Below are positions 43,989 to 55,232 of a DNA stretch of 64,000 nt, in pieces; position 1 is the first letter of the stretch; the number at the start of each line of letters is the position of its first letter. The DNA lies in the NCBI GenBank assembly GCA_020636775.1, contig JACJXF010000001.1:286612-350611 (forward strand). Reading direction: 5' to 3'. Below the pieces are notes generated by a model that worked only from the letters and a program-made list of their open reading frames with translations, was not told where the DNA came from and did not search any database. Source of the DNA: Bacteroidales bacterium (lineage in GTDB: Bacteria > Bacteroidota > Bacteroidia > Bacteroidales > GCA-2748055). Position numbers and translations under genes: made by a program.

Positions 43989-46900
43989 ATGAAAAAACGC
44001 ATTTTCCTATTATTGCTTATCCTTTTGCCTATAGGCGTATATGGTCAATCAATTACTGTTGGTGCTACCGGAGCTGATTTCTCCTCCTTCGAAGAAGCAT
44101 TTTTTGCTCTGAATAATATTGGATCGGATTTAGGCGACATTATTATTGAAGTTGTTGATAATACAGTTGAAACCTCAACAGCTGTCATCCTTGCCAGTGG
44201 GTGGGATGGGCTTTCTACCTATAACTCAATTACAATTTACCCGGTTGCTTCAGGATTATCGATAAGCGGCAATTTTAACGGACCGCTAATTGAAATAAAC
44301 GGGGCTGCAAATGTGACTATTGATGGCAGGGTAAACCAGGCAGGTCCTGCTGACCTGTTAATAAGTAATACAAATACTGGTACCGTTGCCTCTACATTAA
44401 AATTCGCGGAATCGGCCCATAATAATACAATTAAGTACTGTCAGATAAAAGGATCGCAAACAGGGCTCACCGGAGGAGTAATTTTATTTTCAACCTCTCT
44501 TTCAGGGGGAGGGAACAGTAATAATATAATTGATAATAATTTTATTAGTAACGCTGGGGGAAACAGGCCAATTAATGCTGTTTATTCTTTGGGTTCGTCA
44601 GGGTTTGAAAATTCCGGAAACTCCATTATAAATAATGAATTTTATAATTTTTTAAAACAAGGTACTGCTTCAAATGGTATTTTTCTTTCATCATTTACTA
44701 CCTCATGTTCAATTTCAGGGAACAGTTTTTACGAAAACTCATCATTTGTTCCAACTGCAGACGTTCCTTATTGTATTGTCAAAATTGATAATACTTCTGG
44801 TAATAATTTTTCTGTCTCAGGCAATTATATTGGAGGGTCTGCTGCATTATGCGGTGGAGCCTCATGGACAAAAACTGCCTCGAAGAATAATCTGTTTTAT
44901 GCTGTATACCTCAATGTTGGAACCGCAACTGCTAGCAATGTTAATAACAATACCATCAAAAATTTTAGCTGGAACAACTCTTCAAATGCCTCGTGGTATG
45001 GAATAAACATTGCAGGTGGAAACGTAAACACGGGCACACTGTCTGGAAATATCCTCGGTGACCCTGCTGTTTCAGGATCGTTAACCTACAGTGGAAGTGG
45101 TGGCAATACAGCATTTTTTGGAATAAATTATTCAGGCAGCGGGATAGTAAACTGTGACAATAATTCTGTTTCGAACTTATTGAATAACTCTGCTGGTTCT
45201 GGTAATATGGTAGTTGGTATAAATATATCCGGAAGTCTTGTCCCAAACAGGGTTAATGCAAATTTTATTCAGAGACTATTCACCTCCGGCTTATCCTCAA
45301 ACTCTTCAATTTATGGAATCAGAGTGAACAATGGTGCTACAACATACTCTAACAACCTCATAAGCTTAAATGATAATGCACCTGCAACACTATACGGTAT
45401 TTACGAAACAGGTAGTGCGGGCAATAATAATAATTTATATTTCAATACTGTATATATTGGCGGTGCTCCCACATCAGATAATAAAAACAGCTATGCATTG
45501 TACAGTGCAGTCTCGACTAATATCCGTGATTTCAGGAATAATATTTTTATAAATGAACGTTCCAATGCCGGGGCTGGCGGCACCAATTATGCAATTTATA
45601 TTGCTAATGCTGGAGGAAGTCTCACGATTGACTATAATGATTATTTCGTAACCGGTGTCGGAGGGGTGTTTGGCTATCTAGCCTCCAATATTGCCGATAT
45701 TGCTGCATGGAAAGCAGCAACTGGTCAGGATGCCAACAGTTTAGGCATTGACCCGCAATTCAATTCTCCAGGAGGAGTTTTGCAATCTGATTATCAGCCG
45801 AATGCTGTTTTAAGTGGAGTCAGTGGTACAGGGATAACTACGGATATAACCGGAGCTACCCGAAACCCTGGAGCCACTTCAATGGGTGCTTACGAAGCTG
45901 GCCCTTGCACAAATCCTACAAGCGGGGGAAGTATTTCAGCCGCACAGAGTGGGTGTGACCCATTTGATCCGGATATCATTACGAATACTGGTTCTCCATC
46001 CGGATATCTGGGCAGCCTGGAATACAAATGGCAATTATCTACCACAGGAAACAGTTCTGGTTTCTCGGATATTACCAGTTCCAACTCAGCCCAGTATAAC
46101 CCACCCATACTCTCACAAAATACCTGGTATAAAAGACTTTCAAGGGTAAACTGTTCATCCGACTGGTCTGGAGCAGCCGAGTCAAATGTAATCCCTATAA
46201 CAGTAAATCCTCTTCCAACTGCCTCTGTTACCGGAACATTAACATCGTGTGCAGCAACCACCCTGACTGCCGTGACAGATGCCCCATCTGCATCATATGT
46301 ATGGTATCAGGACTATTTAATTATCCCCGGGCAAACTTCCTCAACTCTATTAGCCGGGTCAAATGGTGTCTATAGCGTAACGGTAACCAACCTGGTTACA
46401 ACCTGCAAGAAAACATCAGCACTTTCTACAGTTTCAATAATTCCGGTACCATCTGCAATTCTTACAGGAACTTTAACTGCTTGTGTATCTACTACTTTAA
46501 CAGCAATATCGGATGCTGGTACACCTTCATTTGTGTGGTTTAAGGACAACGTAATCATCCCGGGTCAGGTATCCTCCTCCCTAGATGTTTCAGCAAGTGG
46601 TTCATACAAATTTAAGGTTACAGACGCGGTTACTACCTGTGAGCAAACCTCTGCTGCTTCTAATGTCACCATTTATCCCTTACCTACTGCATCAATTACT
46701 GGCACACTAATAGCATGCGGTTCAACTACTTTAACGGCAGTTTCAAACGCTGTATCACCTTCATACGTATGGTATAAGGATGACATTGTTATTAACGGCC
46801 AAACAGCTGCAACCCTTGTTGTGACTTCTGACGGAGATTATAAGGTTAAGGTGAAAAACGGAGTTACCGGTTGTGAGCAGACATCCGCCCCTTCCACTGT

Positions 46901-49676
46901 ATTAATAAATCCACTGCCTGCAGCTTCTGTATCTGGAGTCTTAAACTCCTGTGAATCTACTACCCTGACTGCCATAACTGATGCAGTTTCTCCATCATAC
47001 GTCTGGTATAAGGATAATGTAATTGTACCAGGCCAAACATCTCCGACATTACCAGTTAACGTAAGTGGGGATTATAAAGTCAAAGTTACCAATGGAGTCA
47101 GTACCTGTGAACAGACCTCTGCTGTTTCAAACGTAACCATAATGCCCTTACCCACCGCAACCATTACAGGAACCTTAACCGCTTGTGAAACAACAACCCT
47201 TACTGCAGTTTCAGATGCTGCTTCACCAACCTATTTATGGTATAAGGATAATGTAATAATAAATGGTGAGACCTCCTCAACAATTGGGATTACATCCAGC
47301 GGAGATTATAAATTTAAAGTAAGCAATGGGGTAACTACCTGTGAACTAACTTCAGCTGCTTCTACAGTAACGATAAACCCTCTACCCTTAAATAATTTAG
47401 TAGTAAACGGAACGGGTAATGTTTGTGCTGGTACAGGCACAAATATTTCTGTGGATTTATCAGAAACCGGAGTATCATACCAGTTAAGGAACGTGGTTGG
47501 TAATATTAATATTGGATCGGCGGTACCCGGTACAGGAGGTACAATACTGTTACCTACCGGTAATCTTAACACTGACACAGAGTTTAATATTCTAGCCAGT
47601 AACCTGGTGACTGGGTGCAGCAATGAATTATTGGAAACTGAAAATCTATTAATTGATTCACCAAGTACCGGGGGATCTGTTTCTGGTTCTGGAGCATCGA
47701 TTACTTATGGCACTTCAACTGGTGACATGACATTATCAGGTGAGACCGGAACAGTTGTTAAATGGCAGAAATTGCTTGATGTGAACCCATGGGAAGATAT
47801 AACAAATAGCTCATTAATATATAATGAATTTCCTTCAGCAGCTGGCACCTGGCAATACCGAGCAGAAATTAAAAACGGGGTCTGTCCTTCTGATTTTTCT
47901 GATCCATTTAGCATTACCGTGTTACCCAAATCATTAACGATCACTGCTAATGATATTTCAAAAATCTATGGAACTGATTTTACCTTCAGTGGAAATGAAT
48001 TTACTACCAGCGGATTAATTAACAATGATACTGTTTTAAACCTGACTATTTCCAGTCCGGGTTCAATTGCAACTGCTGGTACTTTGGGATCTCCTTATAT
48101 AATTTCATGTACTGGAGCAAGTGGAACCGGGTTAAATAATTATACAATCAGTTATCTTGATGGATCTTTCTCGGTCACAAAGGCAAACCTAACTGCAACC
48201 GCAGATCCATTGACAAAGGTTTATGGAACTGCAAACCCAATTTTGACTTTATCATATTCAGGATTTCAGAACGGTGAGGATGAATCTGTTCTGACCTCTG
48301 TACCTGTACTTTCTACTACAATAGATGTCTCAAGTCCTGCCGGTGTATATTCAGGTGCAATTATACCAAGTGGGGGTTCGGCTGATAATTACGATTTCAC
48401 ATATGTAGCCTCTGATTTTACAGTTTTAAAAGCAGACCAGGTAATTACTTTTGATCCACTCACTTCAAAGACTTATGGTGACATTGACTTTGATCTTGCA
48501 GCAACTGCCAGCTCAGGATTACCGGTTTCCTTCTTAAGCAGTGATATATCTATTGCCGGTATTTTAAACGGATCAGTTCACCTTACCGGAGCTGGTACTG
48601 CAACAATTACAGCTACACAGCCTGGCGATAACAATTATAATGCAGCTCCCGAAGTGACACAGAATTTAAATGTTAACAAGGCCTTATTACTGGTCACTGC
48701 ACAGGACCAGACTAAAACATATGGTTCGGACAATCCAATATTTATTGCTTCCTATTCAGGCTTTATTGGCAGCGATGAAGTTGCCAGTCTGGATGTAGCA
48801 CCAATTGGTACGACATCAGCAGAACAATATTCTCTTGTGGGTGAATACCCTGTTATTTTCGTGGGTGGAGAAGATAACAATTATGAATTCAGTTATATCA
48901 ACGCTGTTCTTACAATTACGAAAGCCAATCTTACCTTTATTGCCGATAATAAATCAAGGGGATACCTCGAAGAAAATCCGGTACTAAGCTATACTGTTTC
49001 TGGTTTGCAGGGAACTGATGATCTTAGTGTTTTGGATATATTGCCTGAAATAACAACAACAGCACTTCAAAACTCTGATGCCGGAGACTATCCCATCTCA
49101 TTATCCGGAGGTAACGATAACTGTTATGCTTACTTATATACTGACGGGGTTCTTACCATTAATAAACTGCAACAAATAATTACCCTGACAGAAATTCCGG
49201 GAAAATTGCTCAAAGGTGAATCAATAAGTCTTGAGGCATCTGCAACCTCCGGGCTGCCCGTTTTGTTTGAAAGCCTTGATATTGGGATTGCAAGTGTTTC
49301 CGGAAACCAGTTAACCGGGATTTCAAAAGGGACAGCTCAGTTCAGGGCATATAATGATGGAAATCAGAACTACCTGGCTGCAGAAGTACTGGATTCTATC
49401 GAAATAACCACAACACATAAGGATATTTTAAATCTCTTTACACCAAATAACGATGGATATAATGACCTTTGGGAGTTGCCGGAATTGCAGGAATGGGGAA
49501 AAAGTGATGTGAAAGTATATAACCGCTGGGGAAAAATGGTTTATTCGAATCCGGATTATAATAACCAGTGGGATGGAACATCAGATGGAAGCCAATTGCC
49601 GGAAGGCGCATATTATTTTGTCATTCAGACCCAAAATTCGGGAATAATCAAAGGGACCGTTAACATTGTTAGGTAA
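43989..49676 (+). CDS. Giant T9SS type B surface protein
   Basis: A 1895-residue exported protein. Signal peptide (1-19), a right-handed parallel beta-helix region (about 20-640, Asn/Gly/Ser-rich with repeated NNxI turns), a connecting Ig-like part, five 78-residue Ig-like repeats (about 743-1132), MBG-type domains (about 1315-1725), and a C-terminal CHU_C/type B sorting domain (about 1805-1895: LFTPNNDGYNDLWELP, VYNRWGKMVY, NQWDGTSDGSQLPEGAYYFVI, ending GTVNIVR). Type B proteins are moved across the outer membrane by the T9SS and usually need a linked PorP/SprF protein, here encoded 62 bases downstream. Probably a surface adhesin or matrix protein. Confidence 0.9.
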   Translation: MKKRIFLLLLILLPIGVYGQSITVGATGADFSSFEEAFFALNNIGSDLGDIIIEVVDNTVETSTAVILASGWDGLSTYNSITIYPVASGLSISGNFNGPLIEINGAANVTIDGRVNQAGPADLLISNTNTGTVASTLKFAESAHNNTIKYCQIKGSQTGLTGGVILFSTSLSGGGNSNNIIDNNFISNAGGNRPINAVYSLGSSGFENSGNSIINNEFYNFLKQGTASNGIFLSSFTTSCSISGNSFYENSSFVPTADVPYCIVKIDNTSGNNFSVSGNYIGGSAALCGGASWTKTASKNNLFYAVYLNVGTATASNVNNNTIKNFSWNNSSNASWYGINIAGGNVNTGTLSGNILGDPAVSGSLTYSGSGGNTAFFGINYSGSGIVNCDNNSVSNLLNNSAGSGNMVVGINISGSLVPNRVNANFIQRLFTSGLSSNSSIYGIRVNNGATTYSNNLISLNDNAPATLYGIYETGSAGNNNNLYFNTVYIGGAPTSDNKNSYALYSAVSTNIRDFRNNIFINERSNAGAGGTNYAIYIANAGGSLTIDYNDYFVTGVGGVFGYLASNIADIAAWKAATGQDANSLGIDPQFNSPGGVLQSDYQPNAVLSGVSGTGITTDITGATRNPGATSMGAYEAGPCTNPTSGGSISAAQSGCDPFDPDIITNTGSPSGYLGSLEYKWQLSTTGNSSGFSDITSSNSAQYNPPILSQNTWYKRLSRVNCSSDWSGAAESNVIPITVNPLPTASVTGTLTSCAATTLTAVTDAPSASYVWYQDYLIIPGQTSSTLLAGSNGVYSVTVTNLVTTCKKTSALSTVSIIPVPSAILTGTLTACVSTTLTAISDAGTPSFVWFKDNVIIPGQVSSSLDVSASGSYKFKVTDAVTTCEQTSAASNVTIYPLPTASITGTLIACGSTTLTAVSNAVSPSYVWYKDDIVINGQTAATLVVTSDGDYKVKVKNGVTGCEQTSAPSTVLINPLPAASVSGVLNSCESTTLTAITDAVSPSYVWYKDNVIVPGQTSPTLPVNVSGDYKVKVTNGVSTCEQTSAVSNVTIMPLPTATITGTLTACETTTLTAVSDAASPTYLWYKDNVIINGETSSTIGITSSGDYKFKVSNGVTTCELTSAASTVTINPLPLNNLVVNGTGNVCAGTGTNISVDLSETGVSYQLRNVVGNINIGSAVPGTGGTILLPTGNLNTDTEFNILASNLVTGCSNELLETENLLIDSPSTGGSVSGSGASITYGTSTGDMTLSGETGTVVKWQKLLDVNPWEDITNSSLIYNEFPSAAGTWQYRAEIKNGVCPSDFSDPFSITVLPKSLTITANDISKIYGTDFTFSGNEFTTSGLINNDTVLNLTISSPGSIATAGTLGSPYIISCTGASGTGLNNYTISYLDGSFSVTKANLTATADPLTKVYGTANPILTLSYSGFQNGEDESVLTSVPVLSTTIDVSSPAGVYSGAIIPSGGSADNYDFTYVASDFTVLKADQVITFDPLTSKTYGDIDFDLAATASSGLPVSFLSSDISIAGILNGSVHLTGAGTATITATQPGDNNYNAAPEVTQNLNVNKALLLVTAQDQTKTYGSDNPIFIASYSGFIGSDEVASLDVAPIGTTSAEQYSLVGEYPVIFVGGEDNNYEFSYINAVLTITKANLTFIADNKSRGYLEENPVLSYTVSGLQGTDDLSVLDILPEITTTALQNSDAGDYPISLSGGNDNCYAYLYTDGVLTINKLQQIITLTEIPGKLLKGESISLEASATSGLPVLFESLDIGIASVSGNQLTGISKGTAQFRAYNDGNQNYLAAEVLDSIEITTTHKDILNLFTPNNDGYNDLWELPELQEWGKSDVKVYNRWGKMVYSNPDYNNQWDGTSDGSQLPEGAYYFVIQTQNSGIIKGTVNIVR
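46215..47384 (+). repeat. Five tandem 234-bp units encoding 78-residue Ig-like repeats
   Basis: Each unit starts with P[TSA]A and contains TLTA[VI], S[YF]VW[YF], a polar loop with GQ or GE, and TTCE[QL]TSA near its end. The five units are exactly 78 residues each, so unit-sized expansion and contraction is possible. Unit 1 is the most diverged. Confidence 0.9.
47931..49165 (+). repeat. MBG-type domain repeats
   Basis: Successive modules start SLTITANDISKIYG, ANLTATADPLTKVYG, ALLLVTAQDQTKTYG and ANLTFIADNKSRGY, with an intervening DQVITFDPLTSKTYG Ig-like unit. The [KS][IVT]YG hallmark and LS[YI]SGF motifs identify the MBG family found in large surface proteins. Confidence 0.85.
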
Positions 49677-49738
49677 GTATCAGATTTTAATTAATATTCC
49701 CAAAAAAACTTGATATTAAAAGATAAATAATAGCCAAA

Positions 49739-50650
49739 ATGAATAAAATATTTATTTTTTTATTTGGAATTTTAACTACTGCAGGTTCAGTTTTAGCACA
49801 GCAATTACCACTGTCTGAAAACTACTTCATGGATAAGTATTCCCTTTCTCCTTCTTATGCGGGAAATTTTAATTCTGGTTACCTGGTTACAGGATATCGC
49901 TCAGATTGGTCAGGAATTGAAGGCGGACCGAAAACACTCCGAATTTCCTATAATGATGCATTTTCAAAATTTGAGAATGCCGGGTATGGAGGTAAAATCA
50001 TTTACGATAAAGCGGGTATTTTTAACCAGCTTTTCGTAATGGGATCCTACTCTTATAATCTTGAAATTAATCGTGAACATCACCTATTGTTTGGATTATC
50101 CGGAGGCGTTTACAGGAACAGTATTAATCTTTTAGATTATTATAATGATCCAAACTATAAACTTGATCCATCTCTTGTTAATAAGGATGTCAATTCTAAG
50201 CTTAAGTTTATGAGTGATGTTTCTGCAATATGGATATTTAAAGGCCTGGAAGCGGGCGTTATGGTTTCCAATATCAGTTTCGGAGATGCCAGTTACAAAG
50301 ACATTGACTTAAAATATAATCCACTTGCAAATTACCAGTTTCATGCCACTTATTTATATGAATTCTCAAAAGATTGGTCTGTATCCCCTCTACTGATTGT
50401 CCGTGGAGGCCAGTATATAAAAAGCCAGATTGAATTTGCTGCACAGGCAACCTATCTCGAGCGCATCTGGGGTAGTTTGGTATTTCGTGATCCCGGAATC
50501 TTCGGAATCGGGCTGGGAGCAAATATTGACAAAGGCCTGAAAATAGCATATCACTTTAATCTTGCTTCTAACGTAGCCTTAGGTGCCTTCAACAACCATG
50601 AAATATCACTTGGAGTTAATATTTCTAATTATCTAAGCAAAACCAGATAG
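49739..50650 (+). CDS. PorP/SprF-family T9SS membrane protein
   Basis: A 303-residue outer-membrane beta-barrel protein: signal peptide (1-21, ending LAQ), QLPLSENYFMDKYSLSPSYAG, the RSDWSGIEGGPKTL motif, and alternating-residue strands up to the end. PorP/SprF proteins are encoded next to type B cargo and are needed for its secretion or anchoring (SprF with SprB is the best-known case). Linked to the 43989 protein by a gap of only 62 bases, this is likely the dedicated partner. No core T9SS genes (gldKLMN, sov/sprA) are in the window. Confidence 0.9.
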   Translation: MNKIFIFLFGILTTAGSVLAQQLPLSENYFMDKYSLSPSYAGNFNSGYLVTGYRSDWSGIEGGPKTLRISYNDAFSKFENAGYGGKIIYDKAGIFNQLFVMGSYSYNLEINREHHLLFGLSGGVYRNSINLLDYYNDPNYKLDPSLVNKDVNSKLKFMSDVSAIWIFKGLEAGVMVSNISFGDASYKDIDLKYNPLANYQFHATYLYEFSKDWSVSPLLIVRGGQYIKSQIEFAAQATYLERIWGSLVFRDPGIFGIGLGANIDKGLKIAYHFNLASNVALGAFNNHEISLGVNISNYLSKTR

Positions 50651-50861
50651 ATGCCTTATGGAAAAACTTTTTAGCTTTCAGGCTGTTAATGGACTTAGAA
50701 TGCTTATTATATATTTTTAATATCATCTTTAAGAGCTAATTTTTGTAATTATCTATTAATGTGGTACTTTTATTGATTAATTTGTGGTGTAAATGTCTAT
50801 TCTAAGATTTTAATAAAATTCACACGCTGGAGTTTATCCTTAGAAAAAAAATGGTTTTAAA

Positions 50862-53800
50862 ATGAATAAATTTATATATTTTCTGACATTATTGATTTTA
50901 CCATTAGGTGTAAAAGCAGCGACCATTGTTACAGTTGGAGCCACAGGAGCGGACTTCGCCACTTTCGAAGAGGCTTTCTTTGCAATAAATAATGTCGGCT
51001 CAGATTTAGGTGATGTTGAAATACAGGTGATTGACAATACAACAGAGACTTCAACAGCCATTCTTCTGGCAAGCGGCTGGGATGGATTATCTACATATTC
51101 ATCGGTTACAGTTTATCCTGTAAGCTCCGGCCTGACTGTAAGCGGTAATTTAAATGCAGCACTTTTTGAAATAAATGGCGCTGCCACACTTACCTTCGAT
51201 GGAAGAGTTAACCGCACTGGGGTTGCCGATCTGGTAATCAGCAATACAAATACCGGTACTTCAGCATCAACTTTTAAATTTCTTGAATCTGCAAATACAA
51301 ATACAATTGAATACTGCATTATTAAGGGTTCTAACAGGGGCCGTTCAAGCGGGGTAATTCATTTTTCAACATCAGGTTCCGGGGGAGGAAACAGCAGCAA
51401 CCTTATTGATCATAACTATATTACAAATGCCGGAAACAGACCTTTAAACCTGATTTATTCTTCGGGGACATCAGGATTTGTTAATTCAGGTAATATTATC
51501 AGTAACAATAATTTTTATGACTTTGTAAATCCTGATAGCATTAGTAACGCAGTTTTGGTTTCAGATTTTTCTACGGATTTTACCATTTCTGGAAACAGTT
51601 TTTACGAAACCTCCTCCTTTGCTGCTAGCGCTAATGTGAACTATTATATAATCAGGATTGATAATGTCTCCGGTGTAAATTTTACTGTTTCCGGGAATTT
51701 TATTGGAGGATCCTCACCATCCTGTGGGGGAAGTCCATGGACTAAAACCAATTCCTTTGATAATGCATTTTATGGAATTTATATAAATGCTGGAACAGGA
51801 ACCTCAAGCAGTATTCAAAACAACACCATCCGAAATATAGATTGGGCAAACGCTGGAAATGCTTCCTGGTATGGTATGAACATTGTTGGCGGTGATATAA
51901 ATATTGGTACAGGCACAGGAAATACAATCGGTGCAACAACAGGAAACGGGTCAGTATTAATTACTTCTTCAGGAAACAACAATAACATTTTCTGCATTAA
52001 CAGTATTAGTACCGGAATTGTCGATTGCCGGAACAATACCATCGGCTCAATAACTTGTGCAAAAACAAGTGCTACCCAGGGTTCAGTATTTTATGCAATA
52101 AACAGAGCCGGCGCATCTGGAACCATTACAATAACTAACAATTTAATTGGTAGTACTTCCTCCTCAAATAGCATCTATTTAAGTTCAGCATCCACAAATT
52201 ATAATCAGTATTTACTCGGTATTAATAATTCGGGAAATGGAACTGTTGTTATAAGTGGAAATACCATCGCAAATTTAACAAATGCATCTGCAAGAACATC
52301 AACTCTTACTGCCGACCGGATTCAAGGTATCGTTTCAACTAATGGGACAAACACCATTTCAGGTAATGTAATACATGATCTGACTATTGGCTGCGCTAAT
52401 GCTTCAACTGGTGCCACCGTATCTGTTTGCGGAATTTCGACAAGCGGTAACACTTCTGCAAAGAACATAACAGGAAATACTATTTATAACCTTTCTAACT
52501 CCAACACCTCATTCACCGGGGGAATTATTGGAATTATTTTTCAGGCAAATATTTCAGCCAACACACTTTCAAATAATTTTGTTTATAACCTTTCTGTTAC
52601 CGGTGTCAGCTCATTAACAGCATCCTTAATCGGAATTAAGAAGGCACAAGGATCCGTGACTATGGCAAATAATATAATTTCTCTGGGAGGGACTACCAAA
52701 ACTAATGTTTATGGAATTTTTGGTTCCAGTGCGGTAAATGAAAACTCGAATATTTATTTTAATACGGTATATATTTATGGAAATGTTTCTTCCGGTTCGA
52801 ATACCTCTTACGGAATTTATATAAGTAGTTCCTTAAACGACCGTAACCTTCGGAATAACGTAATATATAACGCCAGATCTACCACTCCGGGGCCTACCCT
52901 CCATTATGCAATTTATTTTGCTTCTCCTGGTGGTACTTTAACTCTGGATTATAATGATTATTTTGTTTCGGGCTCTTCAAGTGCATTAGGGTTTTATAAT
53001 TCAAGTGATGTTACAAGTCTTCCAATAGTTGCAGGGCAGGATGCAAACAGTATTAATCTTAACCCTGTATTTACAGTTCCGGGTAGTACAACAGCCTCAG
53101 ATTATACAATTGGAATAGATCCTATTGGTGTTACCGGAACCGGCATTACCACCGATTATGCCCTGGCAACCAGAAATAATCCCACCCCGGGAGCATGGGA
53201 AAGAGTAGTTAATAAATGGAAAGGTACCAGCAATACTGATTGGAACACGGCATCTAACTGGACAGGTAGTGCAATACCATTAGGAGTAGACAGGAATATT
53301 TATTTCGATGATGCTCCTTTAAATAACCTTAATCTTGATCAGGACCGCTCTGTTACTGATATTACCAATACCTCTGCATTTAGGATGGTAACTAATGGAC
53401 ATAAGCTTACCATTAAAGGAAATCTCGTTTTCTCAGGTGGGGCGCAAATAGATGCCTCTTCCGCCAGCTCCACGGTTGAATTTGCCGGTACTTCTGCACA
53501 GTCAATTCCAGCGGGAGCATTCTTAAATGACCAGATTTACAACCTTACGGTTAACAATTCAAATAACCTCAGCTTTAACGGAACCCTTAACCTTCTGAAT
53601 AGCCTTACAACTACTTCAGGGCTTTTAGATGCTACAACGAATTCCCCCACATTCAGTTTTTCAGGATCAACTCCCCAAACCATAGTTCTGGGTCGTTTTC
53701 TAAATGACCGCATTTATAATTTGTCTGCAAATAACGCCAGTGGTGTTACATTGAACGATGACTTCACTGTTGATAATAACTTAAATGTAAATTCAGGGAT

Positions 53801-55232
53801 ATTTACTGTTTCAGCAGGAAAACGTCTGACCGTTACCGGTACAGCTACAGTGACAGGAACAATGAATTTAAAATCTGATGCTACGGGTACAGCCTCTTTA
53901 ATTGCCAGTGGAGGAGCCAGTGGTGCCGGTACAACTAATGTAGAAAGGTATATTACAGGAAACACCTGGCATAACCTTGCACCCAGTGTAAGTGGTCATT
54001 CTATTCAAACATTCCTTACCACCCCTGCAAATAATATTCCTACTAAAACACTTACTGTGCTTACCTATGGCATGGAATATTATGATGAAGGAACCGGAGT
54101 GTGGACATACTACGATGCAAATAATATCGGAAGTGCCGGAAACTTTATACCTGGCAGGGGATACCTGACAAGGAATACCTCCGATGGTGTGGTTACATTC
54201 TCAGGCATCCTAAATGCCGGAAATACAAATGTTTCAATTACAAAGACACGTAATGGATGGAACTCCTTGGGAAACCCTTATACTTCATCCATTGGTTTGA
54301 ATGATGGCTCTACAACCACCAATTTCATGAGTGCCAACCTTGCAAATCTTGACGCTTCGTATAATGGAGCATATTTTTGGAATGGGACTACATACACCAT
54401 TATCAACAATGTTGATGGAGCAACCTATATTCAGCCTGGTCAGGGATTCCTGGTAAAATCAAAGGCTGGCGGAGCCACTATTAATTTTACTTCAGCTATG
54501 CAGGCTCACAGTAATCCGGTTTTTTATAAAAAGTCTTCGTCTGCTCCCTGGGAGGAAATAAGACTATTTGTTACAAATTCAAGTGATTCTGCATATACCA
54601 GAATTCTATTCAGGGACGACATGACCAGGGGACTTGATATTTCATATGACGGAGGTCTCTTTTCAGGAAGTTCAAAATTGCACCTTTACACAAAACTGGT
54701 TGAAGATAATGGAGTGAATTTTATGGTTCAATGCCTTCCGTCCCAGGAAACAGATTCAATGATTGTACCGGTGGGACTGGATTATGAGGCTGGCGGGCTG
54801 CTTACATTCAACGCAAATATTAACTCTCTGCCTGCATGGTATACTGCTGTGCTTGAAGATCGTTTAGCGGGAGTTTTTACCGACTTAAGTCAGCCGGGTG
54901 CAAATTATCAGGTAGCTGTTGAGCCCGGGACAACCGGTACAGGACGGTTCTTCCTGCATACCGTTGCAGCATGGCCAAACAACATTAAAATTACTGATAA
55001 AAAAGAAATTCGTATTTTTGCCTTCCAGAGAGAAATATTTGTTGAAGGTTGGGTTGACGCAAATACAACAGCCGGTTTGTATGACCTTACTGGTAAAAAA
55101 TTGCAGGAATTTAAACTTCAGACCAGGGATGAAAACCGTCTTCTTCTAAATGAAGGAATTATGGAAGGAATTTACCTGCTGAAAGTTAACGGAACAGGCA
55201 TTCAAAAAACTGAAAAAGTATTTATTAAATAG
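50862..55232 (+). CDS. Large T9SS type A surface protein
   Basis: A 1456-residue exported protein. Signal peptide (1-19), then a beta-helix region that closely tracks the 43989 protein (VGATGADF, TSTAxxLASGWDGLSTYxS, INGAAxxTxDGRVN, VISNTNTG...), extended to about residue 780, a short linking domain (WKGTSNTDWNTASNWTG), delta-60-repeat-like stretches, and a C-terminal part ending with a type A signal (GIYLLKV...KTEKVFIK). Unlike its N-terminal relative it should not need PorP/SprF. The C-terminal 400 residues match the 56822 protein. No clean -7 box was seen. The peptide gene starts 33 bases later. Confidence 0.88.
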   Translation: MNKFIYFLTLLILPLGVKAATIVTVGATGADFATFEEAFFAINNVGSDLGDVEIQVIDNTTETSTAILLASGWDGLSTYSSVTVYPVSSGLTVSGNLNAALFEINGAATLTFDGRVNRTGVADLVISNTNTGTSASTFKFLESANTNTIEYCIIKGSNRGRSSGVIHFSTSGSGGGNSSNLIDHNYITNAGNRPLNLIYSSGTSGFVNSGNIISNNNFYDFVNPDSISNAVLVSDFSTDFTISGNSFYETSSFAASANVNYYIIRIDNVSGVNFTVSGNFIGGSSPSCGGSPWTKTNSFDNAFYGIYINAGTGTSSSIQNNTIRNIDWANAGNASWYGMNIVGGDINIGTGTGNTIGATTGNGSVLITSSGNNNNIFCINSISTGIVDCRNNTIGSITCAKTSATQGSVFYAINRAGASGTITITNNLIGSTSSSNSIYLSSASTNYNQYLLGINNSGNGTVVISGNTIANLTNASARTSTLTADRIQGIVSTNGTNTISGNVIHDLTIGCANASTGATVSVCGISTSGNTSAKNITGNTIYNLSNSNTSFTGGIIGIIFQANISANTLSNNFVYNLSVTGVSSLTASLIGIKKAQGSVTMANNIISLGGTTKTNVYGIFGSSAVNENSNIYFNTVYIYGNVSSGSNTSYGIYISSSLNDRNLRNNVIYNARSTTPGPTLHYAIYFASPGGTLTLDYNDYFVSGSSSALGFYNSSDVTSLPIVAGQDANSINLNPVFTVPGSTTASDYTIGIDPIGVTGTGITTDYALATRNNPTPGAWERVVNKWKGTSNTDWNTASNWTGSAIPLGVDRNIYFDDAPLNNLNLDQDRSVTDITNTSAFRMVTNGHKLTIKGNLVFSGGAQIDASSASSTVEFAGTSAQSIPAGAFLNDQIYNLTVNNSNNLSFNGTLNLLNSLTTTSGLLDATTNSPTFSFSGSTPQTIVLGRFLNDRIYNLSANNASGVTLNDDFTVDNNLNVNSGIFTVSAGKRLTVTGTATVTGTMNLKSDATGTASLIASGGASGAGTTNVERYITGNTWHNLAPSVSGHSIQTFLTTPANNIPTKTLTVLTYGMEYYDEGTGVWTYYDANNIGSAGNFIPGRGYLTRNTSDGVVTFSGILNAGNTNVSITKTRNGWNSLGNPYTSSIGLNDGSTTTNFMSANLANLDASYNGAYFWNGTTYTIINNVDGATYIQPGQGFLVKSKAGGATINFTSAMQAHSNPVFYKKSSSAPWEEIRLFVTNSSDSAYTRILFRDDMTRGLDISYDGGLFSGSSKLHLYTKLVEDNGVNFMVQCLPSQETDSMIVPVGLDYEAGGLLTFNANINSLPAWYTAVLEDRLAGVFTDLSQPGANYQVAVEPGTTGTGRFFLHTVAAWPNNIKITDKKEIRIFAFQREIFVEGWVDANTTAGLYDLTGKKLQEFKLQTRDENRLLLNEGIMEGIYLLKVNGTGIQKTEKVFIK

